A stretch of DNA of 64,000 bases from Stenotrophomonas maltophilia (GCF_900186865.1 NZ_LT906480.1:2746001-2810000), one strand, 5' to 3'. Shown: positions 11,232 to 20,203, counted from the first letter of the stretch. Numbers and translations: made by a program. The notes: a model not told the origin generated them from the letters alone.

Positions 11232-12260
11232 ATGAATGGATTCATGCGAACACTGCTTGTGGTGCTGCTGTTGTCGTGCGCGACCATCACGCACGCCGAA
11301 AAACCAAGCGAAGATGAAGCAAGCGAACGCGCTGAAGTCTCTCGGCAGGCACAGCAACTGCTGGAGAAGCAGGATTTCGCCAGACTGGAGCAACTCGCCA
11401 GTCGTTTCCGGGATACGGATCGCTACTTCAGCAGTGGTGTCTGGAAGCTTTCGGCGTACTACGTAGGCATCGGCTATGCCTTCAGCATGAGCAACCGTGA
11501 TCCGGCCTACTGGCAGGGTCGCGAGAAGCTCGTGCAGGCGTGGATCTCGCGCTACCCCAGGTCGCCGTCGGCGCGCCTGGCCATGGCTGAGATGCTCAGC
11601 CGCCAAGGCTGGAGCATCCGCGGCCCCGGCTATGCAAATACGGTGAAGGAAGAGGACTGGGCACCGTTCAAGGCGCTGCAGCAGCAGGCCGTTGACTACC
11701 TGCTGAAATACAAGGACATCGCCAGCACGGACCCGTACTGGTACGAGTCGATGGAACACCGGGCGATCGAACAGAGTTGGGATGCAGACCGCTTCTTCGC
11801 ATTGCATGACGAAGGCATCGCGCGCTATCCGGGCTACTTCCCGCTCTACTTTGCTGCCGTGCGCTATTTCGCTCCGAAGTGGGGCGGCGATCCGGCTGGC
11901 CTGGAAGCCTATGCACGCAGGGTCATGGCTGCGGCCCCACCGCAGGACCAATACATGCTGTACGCCCGTATCTACTGGGTCGCCTCGCAGCGGGAGTACG
12001 AGGACCGTTTGTTCACCGATTCGAAAGTGAACTGGCCGACCATGAAACGCGGCTTCGAAGACGTGCTGTCACGTTATCCCTCGCCATGGAACCTGCAATC
12101 ATTCGCGTACTTCGCCTGCCAGGCCAATGATCCCGTCAAGGCCCGTGAACTGCTGGCCCAGATCCAGGAACCGATCGTTGGCGCTTGGCGGGATACGGCC
12201 AACTATTTCCGTTGCTCCTTTGCTCTGGATGAACCCAACCCACATGCCGAAGGCCCATAG
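11232..12260 (+). CDS. Secreted DUF4034-like protein
   Basis: 342 residues; an ATG at 11244 is also possible. A signal peptide is clear (FMRTLLVVLLLSCATITHA). The mature protein is alpha-helical and rich in aromatic and acidic residues, with a LEKQDFARLEQLASRFR start and repeated helix pairs like a TPR/Sel1-type scaffold (ARLAMAEMLSRQGW, VKARELLAQIQEP). It resembles proteins annotated DUF4034. No catalytic motif is evident. Base composition looks somewhat less GC-rich than its neighbours, which may mean later acquisition. It stands alone on its strand and its stop is 18 bp from the convergent molybdoenzyme stop. Confidence 0.7.
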   Translation: MNGFMRTLLVVLLLSCATITHAEKPSEDEASERAEVSRQAQQLLEKQDFARLEQLASRFRDTDRYFSSGVWKLSAYYVGIGYAFSMSNRDPAYWQGREKLVQAWISRYPRSPSARLAMAEMLSRQGWSIRGPGYANTVKEEDWAPFKALQQQAVDYLLKYKDIASTDPYWYESMEHRAIEQSWDADRFFALHDEGIARYPGYFPLYFAAVRYFAPKWGGDPAGLEAYARRVMAAAPPQDQYMLYARIYWVASQREYEDRLFTDSKVNWPTMKRGFEDVLSRYPSPWNLQSFAYFACQANDPVKARELLAQIQEPIVGAWRDTANYFRCSFALDEPNPHAEGP

Positions 12261-12278
12261 GACTGGATTCATCCACTG

Positions 12279-14561
12279 CTAGGCGACCGCCGCCATTGCA
12301 CTCATCCGCACCGGGATCGACTTGGCCGCTGGGGTACCGCTGACCCGATCGTAGTAGTCCAGCGGCAACAACGGGTTCAGTTCGGGGTAGTAGCCGGCCA
12401 GCGCGCCGCGCGGCATCGGGTAGTCCAGCACCGTCAGGCCCTCGACGCGCCGCTGCACACCATCGCCGCTGATCGTCTCCAGGCTGACCAGCGCTTCCTT
12501 GTCCAGCCCGCGTGCCAGCCGGTCCTCGATGTTCATGAACAGCACCATGCGATCGTTGTACACGCCCCGATAACGGTCGTTGTAGCTGTAGATGGTGCTG
12601 TTGTACTGGTCATGCGAGCGCACGGTGGCCAAGCGCAGCATGTCCGGGTCATGTACGGGGTCGTCCACGTCCAGCCCAGGCATCACCAGGATGTTGGCCT
12701 TGCCATTCGGCGTGGGCCACACCCGGCGGCGCGGCGGAATGTCCAGATGGAAACCGTGTGGCTGCTGGATGCGCTCGTTGAAGCCGGTGTAGATCTCCGG
12801 ATACACCGCAGCGATCAGCTCGCGGATGGGTGCGTAGTCGTGCATGCAGCCGGCCCAGTCAACCCTGCTGTCGGGCAGTGTGGCCAGCGCCATGCGGCAG
12901 ACAATCTCGACCTCGGGCAATACATCGGCGCTGACCGGTTCGAGCACGCCGCGCGAGGCGGTCACATTGGACATCGCGTCTTCGATGGTGACGAACTGCT
13001 CGCCGGCCGGCGTGACGATGCGCTCCGAGCGCGCCACCACCGGCAGGATCAGCGCATCGCGGCCATGAACCAGGTGCCCACGGTTGAGCTTGGTGGCGAT
13101 GCCCACGGTCAGGTCCAGCCCACGCATTGCCTCGTACGCGCGCGGCGTATCGGGCACGGCATGAATGAAGTTGCCACCCAGGCCGATGAACACCCTGGCG
13201 CTGCCGTCCAGCATCGCCTCGATGGATTCGACCACATGGTGGCCATGCTCACGCGGCGGGTCGAAGCCGAACACCTGCTGCACGCGGTCGAGATAGGCCG
13301 GCTTGGGCTTCTCGTCGATGCCGACGGTGCGGTCGCCCTGCACATTGGAATGGCCCCGGATCGGCCCGATGCCAGCACCGGGCTTGCCGAAGTTGCCACG
13401 CAGCAACAGCAGGTTGGCGACCTGCTGCAGCAGGCGCGAGCCGTACTGGTGCTGGGTCAGCCCCATGCCGTAGCAGATCACGGTGGCATTGGAGCGGATG
13501 TCGATCTCCGCACAGCGACGGATCTGCGCCTGCGAAATGCCGGACACCTGCACGATCTGGTCCCAGTCCTGCGCCATCACGTCTTCGCGCAGCGCCTCCA
13601 GGCCCACCGTGTGTTCGGCGAGGAAGGCATGGTCGAGCACACGCTCACCCTGCGCCTCGCGCTCGAACATCACCTTCATCATGCCCTTGATCAGGGCCAG
13701 GTCGCCGCCGATGCGGATGTGCACGAACTCGCTGGTGATCTCGGTCGAACCGAACGTGGCCATCTGCACCATGTCCTGCGGCTCGGCGAAGCGGATCAGC
13801 GCGCGCTCGGGCATCGGGTTGACCGCCACGATCGGAATGCCGCGTTTGCGCGCCTCGACCAGGTTGCTCATCATCCGCGGTGAATTGGTGCCGGTGTTCT
13901 GGCCGATCACGAAGATCGCCTCGGCGTGCTCGAAATCCTGCAGCACGATGGTGCCCTTGCCCACCCCGATGGCCGGCGGCAGGCCGCGGCTGGTCGGCTC
14001 GTGGCACATGTTCGAGCAGTCCGGAAAATTATTGGTGCCGAACTCGCGCACGAAGATCGAATACAGGAACGCCGCTTCGTTGGGCGTGCGTCCGGAGGTA
14101 TAGAACTCGGCCTGGTGCGGGCTGTCCAGCGCCTGCAGGTGGCGGCCGATCAGTGCGAAGGCATCGTCCCAGCTGCACGGCACGTAGTGATCGGTGGCCG
14201 CGTCGTAGCGCATCGGCTCGGTCAACCGGCCCTGCATCTCCAGCCAGTAGTCGGTCTGCGCCATCAGCTCGGTAACGGTATGCCGGGCGAACAGCTCACG
14301 ACCGGCACGGAACTGGGTGGCTTCCCAGGCCAGTGCCTTCGCGCCGTTCTCGCAGAACTCCAGCTTCTTGCGTTCGTCGGCATCGGGGAACGCGCAGCTG
14401 GGGCACTTGAAGCCACCGGGCTGGTTCATCGCCAGCAACGCCTTCGACCCCTTGCCGATCACACTCTGCTGCAGCAACACCTTGGCGGTGGCTCCGGCGG
14501 CACCCCAACCACCGGCGGGCTGGTTGTAGGGCTTGTAACGCGGCGGCTTCTGCTCGGACAT
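12279..14561 (-). CDS. FdhF/YdeP-family molybdopterin oxidoreductase
   Basis: 760 residues from the ATG at 14561 (MSEQKPPRYKPYN). A cytoplasmic molybdopterin enzyme of the formate-dehydrogenase-alpha superfamily, YdeP branch. A CPSCAFPDADERKKLEFCENG cluster region near residue 65 binds an Fe-S centre, and cofactor-binding motifs follow: YTSGRTPNEAAFLYSIF, FPDCSNMCHEPTS, GQNTGTNSPRMM and GNFGKPGAGIGPIRGHSNVQGDRTVG. The C-terminal domain has the PTPNGKANI and LATVRSHDQYNSTIY segments. The physiological substrate of YdeP-type enzymes is not established. The fdhD gene diverges from it, fitting the need of this family for sulfur insertion into the cofactor. Confidence 0.9.
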   Translation of the reverse strand: MSEQKPPRYKPYNQPAGGWGAAGATAKVLLQQSVIGKGSKALLAMNQPGGFKCPSCAFPDADERKKLEFCENGAKALAWEATQFRAGRELFARHTVTELMAQTDYWLEMQGRLTEPMRYDAATDHYVPCSWDDAFALIGRHLQALDSPHQAEFYTSGRTPNEAAFLYSIFVREFGTNNFPDCSNMCHEPTSRGLPPAIGVGKGTIVLQDFEHAEAIFVIGQNTGTNSPRMMSNLVEARKRGIPIVAVNPMPERALIRFAEPQDMVQMATFGSTEITSEFVHIRIGGDLALIKGMMKVMFEREAQGERVLDHAFLAEHTVGLEALREDVMAQDWDQIVQVSGISQAQIRRCAEIDIRSNATVICYGMGLTQHQYGSRLLQQVANLLLLRGNFGKPGAGIGPIRGHSNVQGDRTVGIDEKPKPAYLDRVQQVFGFDPPREHGHHVVESIEAMLDGSARVFIGLGGNFIHAVPDTPRAYEAMRGLDLTVGIATKLNRGHLVHGRDALILPVVARSERIVTPAGEQFVTIEDAMSNVTASRGVLEPVSADVLPEVEIVCRMALATLPDSRVDWAGCMHDYAPIRELIAAVYPEIYTGFNERIQQPHGFHLDIPPRRRVWPTPNGKANILVMPGLDVDDPVHDPDMLRLATVRSHDQYNSTIYSYNDRYRGVYNDRMVLFMNIEDRLARGLDKEALVSLETISGDGVQRRVEGLTVLDYPMPRGALAGYYPELNPLLPLDYYDRVSGTPAAKSIPVRMSAMAAVA

Positions 14562-14805
14562 GTTCGGGAACCTGACGGGAGGAACGCGGCAACAATGGGC
14601 ACAACGCGGTCCGGCGGCGCTTTCGGACGCACAGCCAGCCCCACAGTCAAACACGGCCTGCACGGCTTCGCCAGTGGGTGCGCGCTGTTTTCAGCGCAGC
14701 CTGCCATGACAACGGTTACACCTGCGTCAGCGCATGGCCACTGCGCTATTCTCGATGGCGTGGGTGGTCCACCACCTGCGTATCTCCCTTGTCCGGACGC
14801 GCTGC

Positions 14806-15645
14806 ATGCCTGATTCGACCCCACCGCACACCCCGCCTGCCGGCACGGCCCAGCGCCCGTTGCAGCGCTGGCGCAGCGAGGGGCATCAGCCGCAGGTCGA
14901 CGTGGTGGCCGAGGAAGTGCCGGTGGCGCTGCGTTACAACGGCGCCGCATTCGCGGTGATGATGGCCACGCCCTGCGACCTGGAGGACTTTGCGCTGGGC
15001 TTCTCGCTCAGCGAGGGATTGATCGCTACGCCTGCCCAACTGCTGGCCATCGAGGTACGACCGCAACTGGAAGGCATCGAGCTGCAGATGACCGTGACCG
15101 AGGATGCACCCGGTGCCGATCTGGACCCCGCCAATGGGCGCCTGCTGCCCGGCCGTGGTGGCTGCGGCCTGTGCGGCACGCGCCAGCTGGAAGAAGTGCT
15201 GCGACCGCTGCCGCAGATCCGCGAACGCCGCAGCTATTCCGCCACCGCCCTGCAGCGGGCGGTGGCGACCTTGGCGCAGCACCAGCCGATGAATGCGGCA
15301 AGCGGTTCGATCCACGCCGCGGCCTGGGCCGACGCCAGTGGGCGCATCGGTTGGGTACGCGAGGACGTGGGTCGCCACAATGCACTGGACAAGCTGATCG
15401 GCGCCCTGCATCACAACGAGCACGCCATCGACGGTGGGTTGCTGGTGATTTCCAGCCGCGCCAGCTACGAAATGGTGAGCAAGGCAGCGCGTGCGGGAGC
15501 CAGCGTGCTGGCGGCGGTTTCGGCGCCGACCGCGCTGGCGATCGACCTGGCCCGCAGCGCCGGCCTGTGCCTGGTCGGGTTCGCACGGGAGAGCGGATTC
15601 AATGTGTATACCCATCCCGAGCGGCTGCAGGCAGACGACATTTAG
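14806..15645 (+). CDS. fdhD: FdhD sulfurtransferase for formate-dehydrogenase-type enzymes
   Basis: 279 residues from the ATG at 14806. FdhD transfers sulfur from IscS to the molybdenum cofactor of formate dehydrogenases. The catalytic loop GGCGLCG (Cys120 and Cys123) is present, as are the EDFALGFSLSEGLI and VREDVGRHNALDKLIG family motifs and the SRASYEMVSKAARAG segment. It is divergent from the FdhF/YdeP-type gene, its probable client. The 244-bp spacer between them presumably carries both promoters. Confidence 0.93.
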   Translation: MPDSTPPHTPPAGTAQRPLQRWRSEGHQPQVDVVAEEVPVALRYNGAAFAVMMATPCDLEDFALGFSLSEGLIATPAQLLAIEVRPQLEGIELQMTVTEDAPGADLDPANGRLLPGRGGCGLCGTRQLEEVLRPLPQIRERRSYSATALQRAVATLAQHQPMNAASGSIHAAAWADASGRIGWVREDVGRHNALDKLIGALHHNEHAIDGGLLVISSRASYEMVSKAARAGASVLAAVSAPTALAIDLARSAGLCLVGFARESGFNVYTHPERLQADDI

Positions 15646-15817
15646 CATCGACTGGGTAGTCCTCGACTGGGTAGAGTCGACTGTCAGTCGACTGCTCTTC
15701 GTTCAGCCCCCCGAAAACCCCGCGCTGCGCGCGATAGTCGACTGACAGTCGACTCTACCCCGTCGGCTCAATTCAGACCGGCCCGGGCGACCACTGCCAC
15801 CCGGGCCGGGCCAGGTT

Positions 15818-15868
15818 TCAGCGCAGCGCGACCTTCGGGAAGTCCACCGGCACGTCGAACGCTGCGTT
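15818..15868 (-). pseudogene. Duplicated 3' fragment of the ahpD-like gene
   Basis: This 51-bp stretch matches 16017-16067 (stop codon plus 16 codons of the ahpD-like gene) with only a few changes. It has no start or upstream part and is cut off exactly where the neighbouring SMAG-headed unit begins, so it is a duplication by-product. Confidence 0.85.
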
Positions 15869-15978
15869 GTAGAGTCGACTGTCAATCGACTGCTCTTCGT
15901 TCAGCCTCCCCGAAAACCCCGCGCTGCGCGCGATAGTCGACTGACAGTCGACTCTACCCGGTCGGCTCCATTCAGACC

Positions 15979-16006
15979 GGCCCGGGCGACCGCTGCCACC
16001 CGGGCC
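15979..16006 (-). terminator. Hairpin downstream of the ahpD-like gene
   Basis: GGCCCGGG (15979-15986) pairs with CCCGGGCC (15999-16006), 10 bp beyond the stop of the ahpD-like gene. A second, slightly longer copy (15778-15787 with 15800-15809) lies in the duplicated unit. No T-run follows, so it could be a terminator or an RNA-stabilising hairpin. Confidence 0.5.
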
Positions 16007-16016
16007 AGGCCAGGTC

Positions 16017-16553
16017 TCAGCGCAGCGCGACCTTCGGGAAGTCCACCGGGACGTCGAATGCTACGTTGACGTAGTTGGTGAACAGGTTGAGCGCGACGTG
16101 GGCGAGGATCTCAACGATCTGCTCATCATCGAAGCCAGCCGCACGCAACGCCTGCACATCGCCATCGGCAATCTGCGCTCGTTGCTCGACCACCTTCAGC
16201 GCGAAGTCCAGTGCAGCGGCGGTAGCCGGGTCGTTGGACTGGCCGATCTGCGCAGCGGCCATCTGCTCGCCGCTGGCGCCGGCCTTGCGGCCCAGCGCGG
16301 TGTGCGCGGCCAGGCAGTACTCGCAGGCATTGCGGTTGGCAATGGCCACGGCGATCTGCTCGCCCAGCAGCGGCGACAGGCGACCGCCGCCCAGCGCGCC
16401 GAACGCACCCCACATGCTCTGCAGCGCGGCCGGCGAATTGGCCACGGCACGGAACATGGCCGGGGTGGCGCCGAAGGCGGCGTGGACCTGGCCCAGCAGG
16501 GCCTGACGGTCGGTGGTGGCGTTGGCGGCATCGATCAGGGGGACACGGGACAT
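16017..16553 (-). CDS. AhpD-like carboxymuconolactone decarboxylase family protein
   Basis: 178 residues, AhpD fold. The redox motif CEYCLAAH places Cys77, Cys80 and His84 as in peroxidase-type members of the carboxymuconolactone decarboxylase family, which reduce peroxides rather than decarboxylate lactones. The sequence is otherwise helical, with SPLLGEQIAVAIANRNAC before the motif and LAHVALNLFTNYVNVAFDVPVDFP at the end. It diverges from an AraC-type regulator 106 bp away, the likely controller. Its last 16 codons have been copied downstream in a SMAG-containing duplication. Confidence 0.88.
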   Translation of the reverse strand: MSRVPLIDAANATTDRQALLGQVHAAFGATPAMFRAVANSPAALQSMWGAFGALGGGRLSPLLGEQIAVAIANRNACEYCLAAHTALGRKAGASGEQMAAAQIGQSNDPATAAALDFALKVVEQRAQIADGDVQALRAAGFDDEQIVEILAHVALNLFTNYVNVAFDVPVDFPKVALR

Positions 16554-16659
16554 GGTGGATCTCCTTGGGAAAGCGCCCGGGATTGGACGACCCGCTCATC
16601 CTAGGTAGACTTCCTGGACGAATCAGGCGCAATAAACCACACATGTTGTCCATTCATCC

Positions 16660-17556
16660 ATGAACGTGTCCGCCGACACTTCCTCACCCGACCGCCTCTC
16701 CTCCCTGCTGGAACGCTTCCGGGTGCAGGCCGCGCTGTTCCACAGTGGTCCGCTGTGCGGGCGCCACGTCTTCGAGCCGCAACCCGGTCGTGCCTTCCTG
16801 CACATCCTGCGCCAGGGTGAAATGGAGGTCCGTCATCCCGGGGGCGATATCGCGCTGCCCCGGTTGAAGATCGACACACCCAGCCTGCTGCTGTATCCGC
16901 AGCCGCTGCACCATGTGTTCTTCAACGCACCGCTGGATGGCCCGGATTTCACCTGCGCCACGCTGGACTTCGATGGCGGCGCGCGCAATCCGATCGTGCA
17001 GTCGCTGCCACCGGTGATGGTGGTGCCGCTGGCGGCGATCGGCGAACTGGATGACACCCTGCACCTGCTGTTCGCCGAGGCCGATCGCCAGCGCTGCGGC
17101 TCCCGGCTGCTGACCAACCGCCTGTTCGAGGTGGCGCTGATCCAGATCCTGCGCTGGGTGGTGGACCACCCGGATGCGGCGGGCGTCAGCCATGGGCTGA
17201 TGCGCGGGCTGTCCGATGCGCGGCTGGCCCGTACGCTGGTGGCGATGCACCAGGCGCCGCAGGTCGAATGGACGCTGCCGCGCATGGCTGCGACTGCCGG
17301 AATGTCGCGCAGCGCGTTCGCGGCCGTGTTCAAGGAGGTGATGCAGGCGACGCCGGCCGCTTATCTGCTGGACTGGCGGCTGAGCCTGGCCTGCGCGCAG
17401 CTGCGGGCAGGCGTGGCGGTCAAGCAAGTGGCGATCGAGCTGGGGTTTGCCGATACCGCCTCCCTGTCGAAGGCGTTCCGCAAGCGGCTGGGAGTATCGC
17501 CGAGGGCGTGGCTGGCCGCGGGCGCCACGCAGGCTGGGCAGACGCGCGAGGGGTAG
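16660..17556 (+). CDS. AraC-family transcriptional regulator with cupin sensor
   Basis: 298 residues. The N-terminal cupin_6-type ligand domain (FLHILRQGEMEVRH, PLHHVFFNAP) is followed by a two-HTH AraC domain from about residue 195 (WTLPRMAATAGMSRSAFAAVFK and VKQVAIELGFADTASLSKAFRKRLG). It is divergent from the ahpD-like gene, the arrangement common in CMD/AraC pairs. The stop codon TAG (17554-17556) is part of the GTAG head of a SMAG repeat. A partial copy of the last coding stretch occurs again at 17740-17798. Confidence 0.88.
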   Translation: MNVSADTSSPDRLSSLLERFRVQAALFHSGPLCGRHVFEPQPGRAFLHILRQGEMEVRHPGGDIALPRLKIDTPSLLLYPQPLHHVFFNAPLDGPDFTCATLDFDGGARNPIVQSLPPVMVVPLAAIGELDDTLHLLFAEADRQRCGSRLLTNRLFEVALIQILRWVVDHPDAAGVSHGLMRGLSDARLARTLVAMHQAPQVEWTLPRMAATAGMSRSAFAAVFKEVMQATPAAYLLDWRLSLACAQLRAGVAVKQVAIELGFADTASLSKAFRKRLGVSPRAWLAAGATQAGQTREG

Positions 17557-17984
17557 AGTCGACTGTCGCGCGAAGCGCGGGATTTTCGTTGTCTGATTGA
17601 AGAGCAGTCGACTGACAGTCGACTCTACCGAAGCGCATTTTCGTGGCCTGACCGAAGGGCAGCCGACCAGCGGTCGGCTCTACCACGGGCCATGTCTGCG
17701 CGCCGGTTGGCCGCTCAACTGGACGTTCCGTCATTCTCGCTGTCGAAGGCGTTCCGCAAGCGGCTGGGGGCCAGGCTGGGCAGACGCGCGAGGGGTAGAG
17801 TCGACTGTCAGTCGACTATCGCGCGAAGCGCGGGTTTTCGCTGTCTGATTGAAGAGCAGTCGACTGACAGTCGACTCTACCGAAGCGCATTTTCGTGGCC
17901 TGACCGAAGGGCAGCCGACCAGCGGTCGGCTCTACCACGGGCGATGTCTGCGCGCCGGCTGGCCGCTCAACTGGACGTTCCGTC
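17464..17984. repeat. Tandem duplication of the araC-tetR intergenic region with both gene tails
   Basis: Unit A (17464-17732) and unit B (17740-17984) each run from the end of the araC gene, through GTAGAGTCGACTGTC, an opposing SMAG copy and a second palindrome (GCCGACC-AGC-GGTCGGC), to the last codons of the convergent tetR gene. Unit B lacks 34 bp of the araC tail and has ten extra bases in the first SMAG. Unit A therefore ends in a stray tetR 3' end (17715-17732), and unit B begins with a stray araC 3' end (17740-17798). It occupies all of the 410-bp gap between the two genes. Confidence 0.9.
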
Positions 17985-18524
17985 AGACTTCGCCAACAAC
18001 CCGGCGATGCGCTCGGCAACACGGGCGCGCACGCCTTCGTCCAGCTGGCCTTCGTACATTGCCTCGTAGATCCACAGGCCATCGGCGGCCAGGCGCGCCA
18101 CGAAATTGTCGAGCGTCGTCGGATCGACATTCCCAGCCTCCGGCGCGGATGGTGCCCAGCGCCGTACCGCCGGTCCCCACGGACGCTCGCCCGCCTCCGG
18201 GTCGGCCGATTCCAGCATGAACATCAGTTCGGCACGGGTGGCACTCTGCGCCGAGACACGCACGAAGGTCTGGTAACGCTCCAGTGCCGTCGCTTCATCC
18301 GCGCGCTTGCCCAGCAGCGTTTCCATCGACGTTTCCCAGGCCTGCACCAGGTGCTCGTCGATGCCGCGCAGCAGTGCCTCGCGCGACGGGAAGTGGTACA
18401 GCAGGCCGCCGCGGGTCAGCTTGGCCTCGGCCGCCACCGACTCGAAGGTCACCGCTCGCACGCCATCACGATTGATCACGTTGACGGCGGCGTCGAGGAT
18501 GCGGTCGCGCTTGCTGGTTCTCAT
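17967..18524 (-). CDS. TetR-family repressor of the adjacent efflux pump
   Basis: 185 residues. The HTH is at residues 5-50 (RDRILDAAVNVINRDGVRAVTFESVAAEAKLTRGGLLYHF pattern, read as two segments). The ligand-binding C-terminal half is helical and Trp-containing (WGPAVRRWAPSAPEAG). It is encoded 4 bp after the stop of the DHA2-type transporter on the same strand, so it is autoregulated if it acts on the palindrome at 20092-20121. This SmvA/SmvR-like layout fits a biocide or cationic-drug responsive repressor. The ligand is not readable. Confidence 0.88.
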   Translation of the reverse strand: MRTSKRDRILDAAVNVINRDGVRAVTFESVAAEAKLTRGGLLYHFPSREALLRGIDEHLVQAWETSMETLLGKRADEATALERYQTFVRVSAQSATRAELMFMLESADPEAGERPWGPAVRRWAPSAPEAGNVDPTTLDNFVARLAADGLWIYEAMYEGQLDEGVRARVAERIAGLLAKSDGTSS

Positions 18525-18528
18525 CGCT

Positions 18529-20061
18529 TCATTTTACGCGATCGGCCGCACCCTCGCGGCTGCCAACGCGGCCGCGCAGCAGGCGCGCCAGGATCGTCGC
18601 GCCCAGCGCCAACACCGCCGTGATCACCAGCAGCACGATCTGGTAGCCACGGTCATACGCCGCCGCAGTCAATGCGAACCACTCGCCCTGCCCGCTCTCG
18701 CGCGCGGCATGCAGCGCCTGGGTGAAACCCTCGCGGGCAAGCGCGGGCATGTCTGCCGAGACCGGCAGGAACGCGCTGTACATCGCTGCGCTCAGGCTGC
18801 CCAGCATCGCCACCGCCAGCAGGCCACCGAACTCATAGGACACTTCTTCCACCGACGAGGCCATGCCTGCGCGGTGTGCCGGCACATTGTTGAGGATGGC
18901 GGTGGATGCCACCGAGATGGCCGAACCCATGCCGAAGCCGGTGATGGCCATGCCAGCCACCACCCAACCAAGGCCGTGCGGGAAGCCGAACGCCACCACG
19001 CCGACGCCCAGCGCACCTGCGGCCAGGCCGCCACAGATCAGCGGGCGCAGGCCCACCCTGTGCAGGATGCTGCCGCCCAGCAGCGCGCTGGGCAGGCTGC
19101 CCAGCGCCGCCACCGAGACCAGCAGGCCCGCCTGCAGCGGCGTGAAGCCTGCCACCAGCTGGAAGCGCTGGGTGGTGACCAGCTGCAGGCCGGCCATCGC
19201 GAACAGGGTGAACACCGCCGACAGCGTGCCGGCCAGGAACGCAGGGTTGCGGAAGATCGCGAAGTCCAGCAGCGGGTACGGCAGCTGCTGCTGGCGGCGC
19301 GCGAACGCCGCACCGCTGATGACGGCCAACAGCAGTGCGCCTGCGCCCAGCGCATACGACGGCGGCGTTGCGATCAGCGACTTGATCGCCAGCACCAGGC
19401 CGGACAGTGCAGCCAATGCCAGAACTGAGGACACCAGGTCCCACGGCCGCGAGGTGTCGCGCTGGCCTTCCGGCGCCAGCAGCAGCGTGGCCACGAATGC
19501 GACCACCACCACCGGCACGTTGATCAGGAACACCGAGCCCCACCAGAAGTGCTGCAGCAGCCAGCCGCCAATGATCGGGCCGAGCGCCGCACCGACGATG
19601 GCCACCGAACCCCAGATCGCGATGGCGATGTTGCGTTCGCGCTCTTCGTGGAAGCTCAGGCCGATCAGCGCCAGCGTGGCCGGCATCATCGCGGCCGCGC
19701 CGATCGCCAGGAACGCGCGTGCGGCAATCAGCTGCGCTGCGGTGTCGGCGAACGCCGCTGCCAGCGAGGCGACGCCGAACACCACCAGGCCGATCAGGAA
19801 CATGCGGCGATGGCCGATGCGGTCGCCCAGCGTGCCCGCACCCAGCAGCAGGCCGGCCATCACCAGCGGATAGGCGTTGATGATCCACAGCGCCTGGCCG
19901 GCACTGGCCGAGAGTTCCTCGGTCAGCGTCGGCAGCGCGGTGTAGAGCACGGAGTTGTCGAGCGTGACCAGCAGCAGGCCGGCGGCGACGGTGAACAACA
20001 GTGCCCAGCGACGGGCACGCGACAGGGCCGGAGCACCGGCCAAGGGCTGGGACAAAGCCAT
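18529..20061 (-). CDS. MFS multidrug efflux transporter, DHA2 (14-TMS) family
   Basis: 510 residues with about 14 hydrophobic helices, the size and topology of DHA2 drug:H+ antiporters such as SmvA, QacA and EmrB. Motif D1 (LVTLDNSVLYTALPTL) is in helix 1, motif A (GDRIGHRR) between helices 2 and 3, and motif C (GAALGPIIGGWLL) in helix 5. The long soluble stretch near residues 425-470 fits the SmvA/QacA branch, which exports cationic biocides and dyes. It forms an operon with the downstream TetR gene, and a perfect 30-bp palindrome lies 31-60 bp upstream of its start. Confidence 0.88.
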   Translation of the reverse strand: MALSQPLAGAPALSRARRWALLFTVAAGLLLVTLDNSVLYTALPTLTEELSASAGQALWIINAYPLVMAGLLLGAGTLGDRIGHRRMFLIGLVVFGVASLAAAFADTAAQLIAARAFLAIGAAAMMPATLALIGLSFHEERERNIAIAIWGSVAIVGAALGPIIGGWLLQHFWWGSVFLINVPVVVVAFVATLLLAPEGQRDTSRPWDLVSSVLALAALSGLVLAIKSLIATPPSYALGAGALLLAVISGAAFARRQQQLPYPLLDFAIFRNPAFLAGTLSAVFTLFAMAGLQLVTTQRFQLVAGFTPLQAGLLVSVAALGSLPSALLGGSILHRVGLRPLICGGLAAGALGVGVVAFGFPHGLGWVVAGMAITGFGMGSAISVASTAILNNVPAHRAGMASSVEEVSYEFGGLLAVAMLGSLSAAMYSAFLPVSADMPALAREGFTQALHAARESGQGEWFALTAAAYDRGYQIVLLVITAVLALGATILARLLRGRVGSREGAADRVK

Positions 20062-20091
20062 GGGAGAACCTGATGGGGGTGGAGTACGATG

Positions 20092-20121
20092 ATAACTATA
20101 CAGGATGTCCTGTATAGTTAT
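20092..20121. promoter_or_regulatory. 30-bp perfect palindrome, probable TetR operator
   Basis: Arms ATAACTATACAGGA and TCCTGTATAGTTAT flank a central TG. AT-rich arms in a GC-rich genome, the position just upstream of the DHA2 transporter, and a cotranscribed TetR gene all suggest the operator. TATACA/TATAGT inside the arms could also provide a -10 element, so binding would block the promoter. Confidence 0.8.
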
Positions 20122-20150
20122 GACCTTGAGAGCCAGCCGATTCAGCTTTT

Positions 20151-20203
20151 GTAGAGGCGAGCCTGCTCGTCGGAACCGCCAGCCAGGCGTGGCCTGGCTC
20201 TAC
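20151..20203. repeat. SMAG-like repeat pair
   Basis: GTAGAGGCGAGCCTGCTCGTC starts at 20151, and a reverse copy AGCCAGGC-GTG-GCCTGGCT with CTAC ends at 20203. It lies between the transporter promoter and the end of the 20214 gene. Confidence 0.65.

Larger units (their letters stand above)
15671..16067. repeat. Tandem duplication of a SMAG dimer plus the ahpD-like gene tail
   Basis: Two consecutive units, 15671-15868 (198 bp) and 15869-16067 (199 bp), differ at only a few bases. Each begins with GTAGAGTCGACTGTCA, contains the opposing SMAG copy ending GTCGACTCTACC, then a GC-rich hairpin (CCGGCCCGGG pairing with CCCGGGCC), then the last 16 codons and stop of the ahpD-like gene. The second copy is the living gene end; the first is a 51-bp remnant. 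This fills most of the 371-bp space between fdhD and the ahpD-like gene. Confidence 0.9.

Noticed and set aside
15646..16016. Insertion sequence or transposon remnant
   Set aside because: No transposase frame or terminal target duplication; the content is SMAG repeats and a duplicated gene tail.
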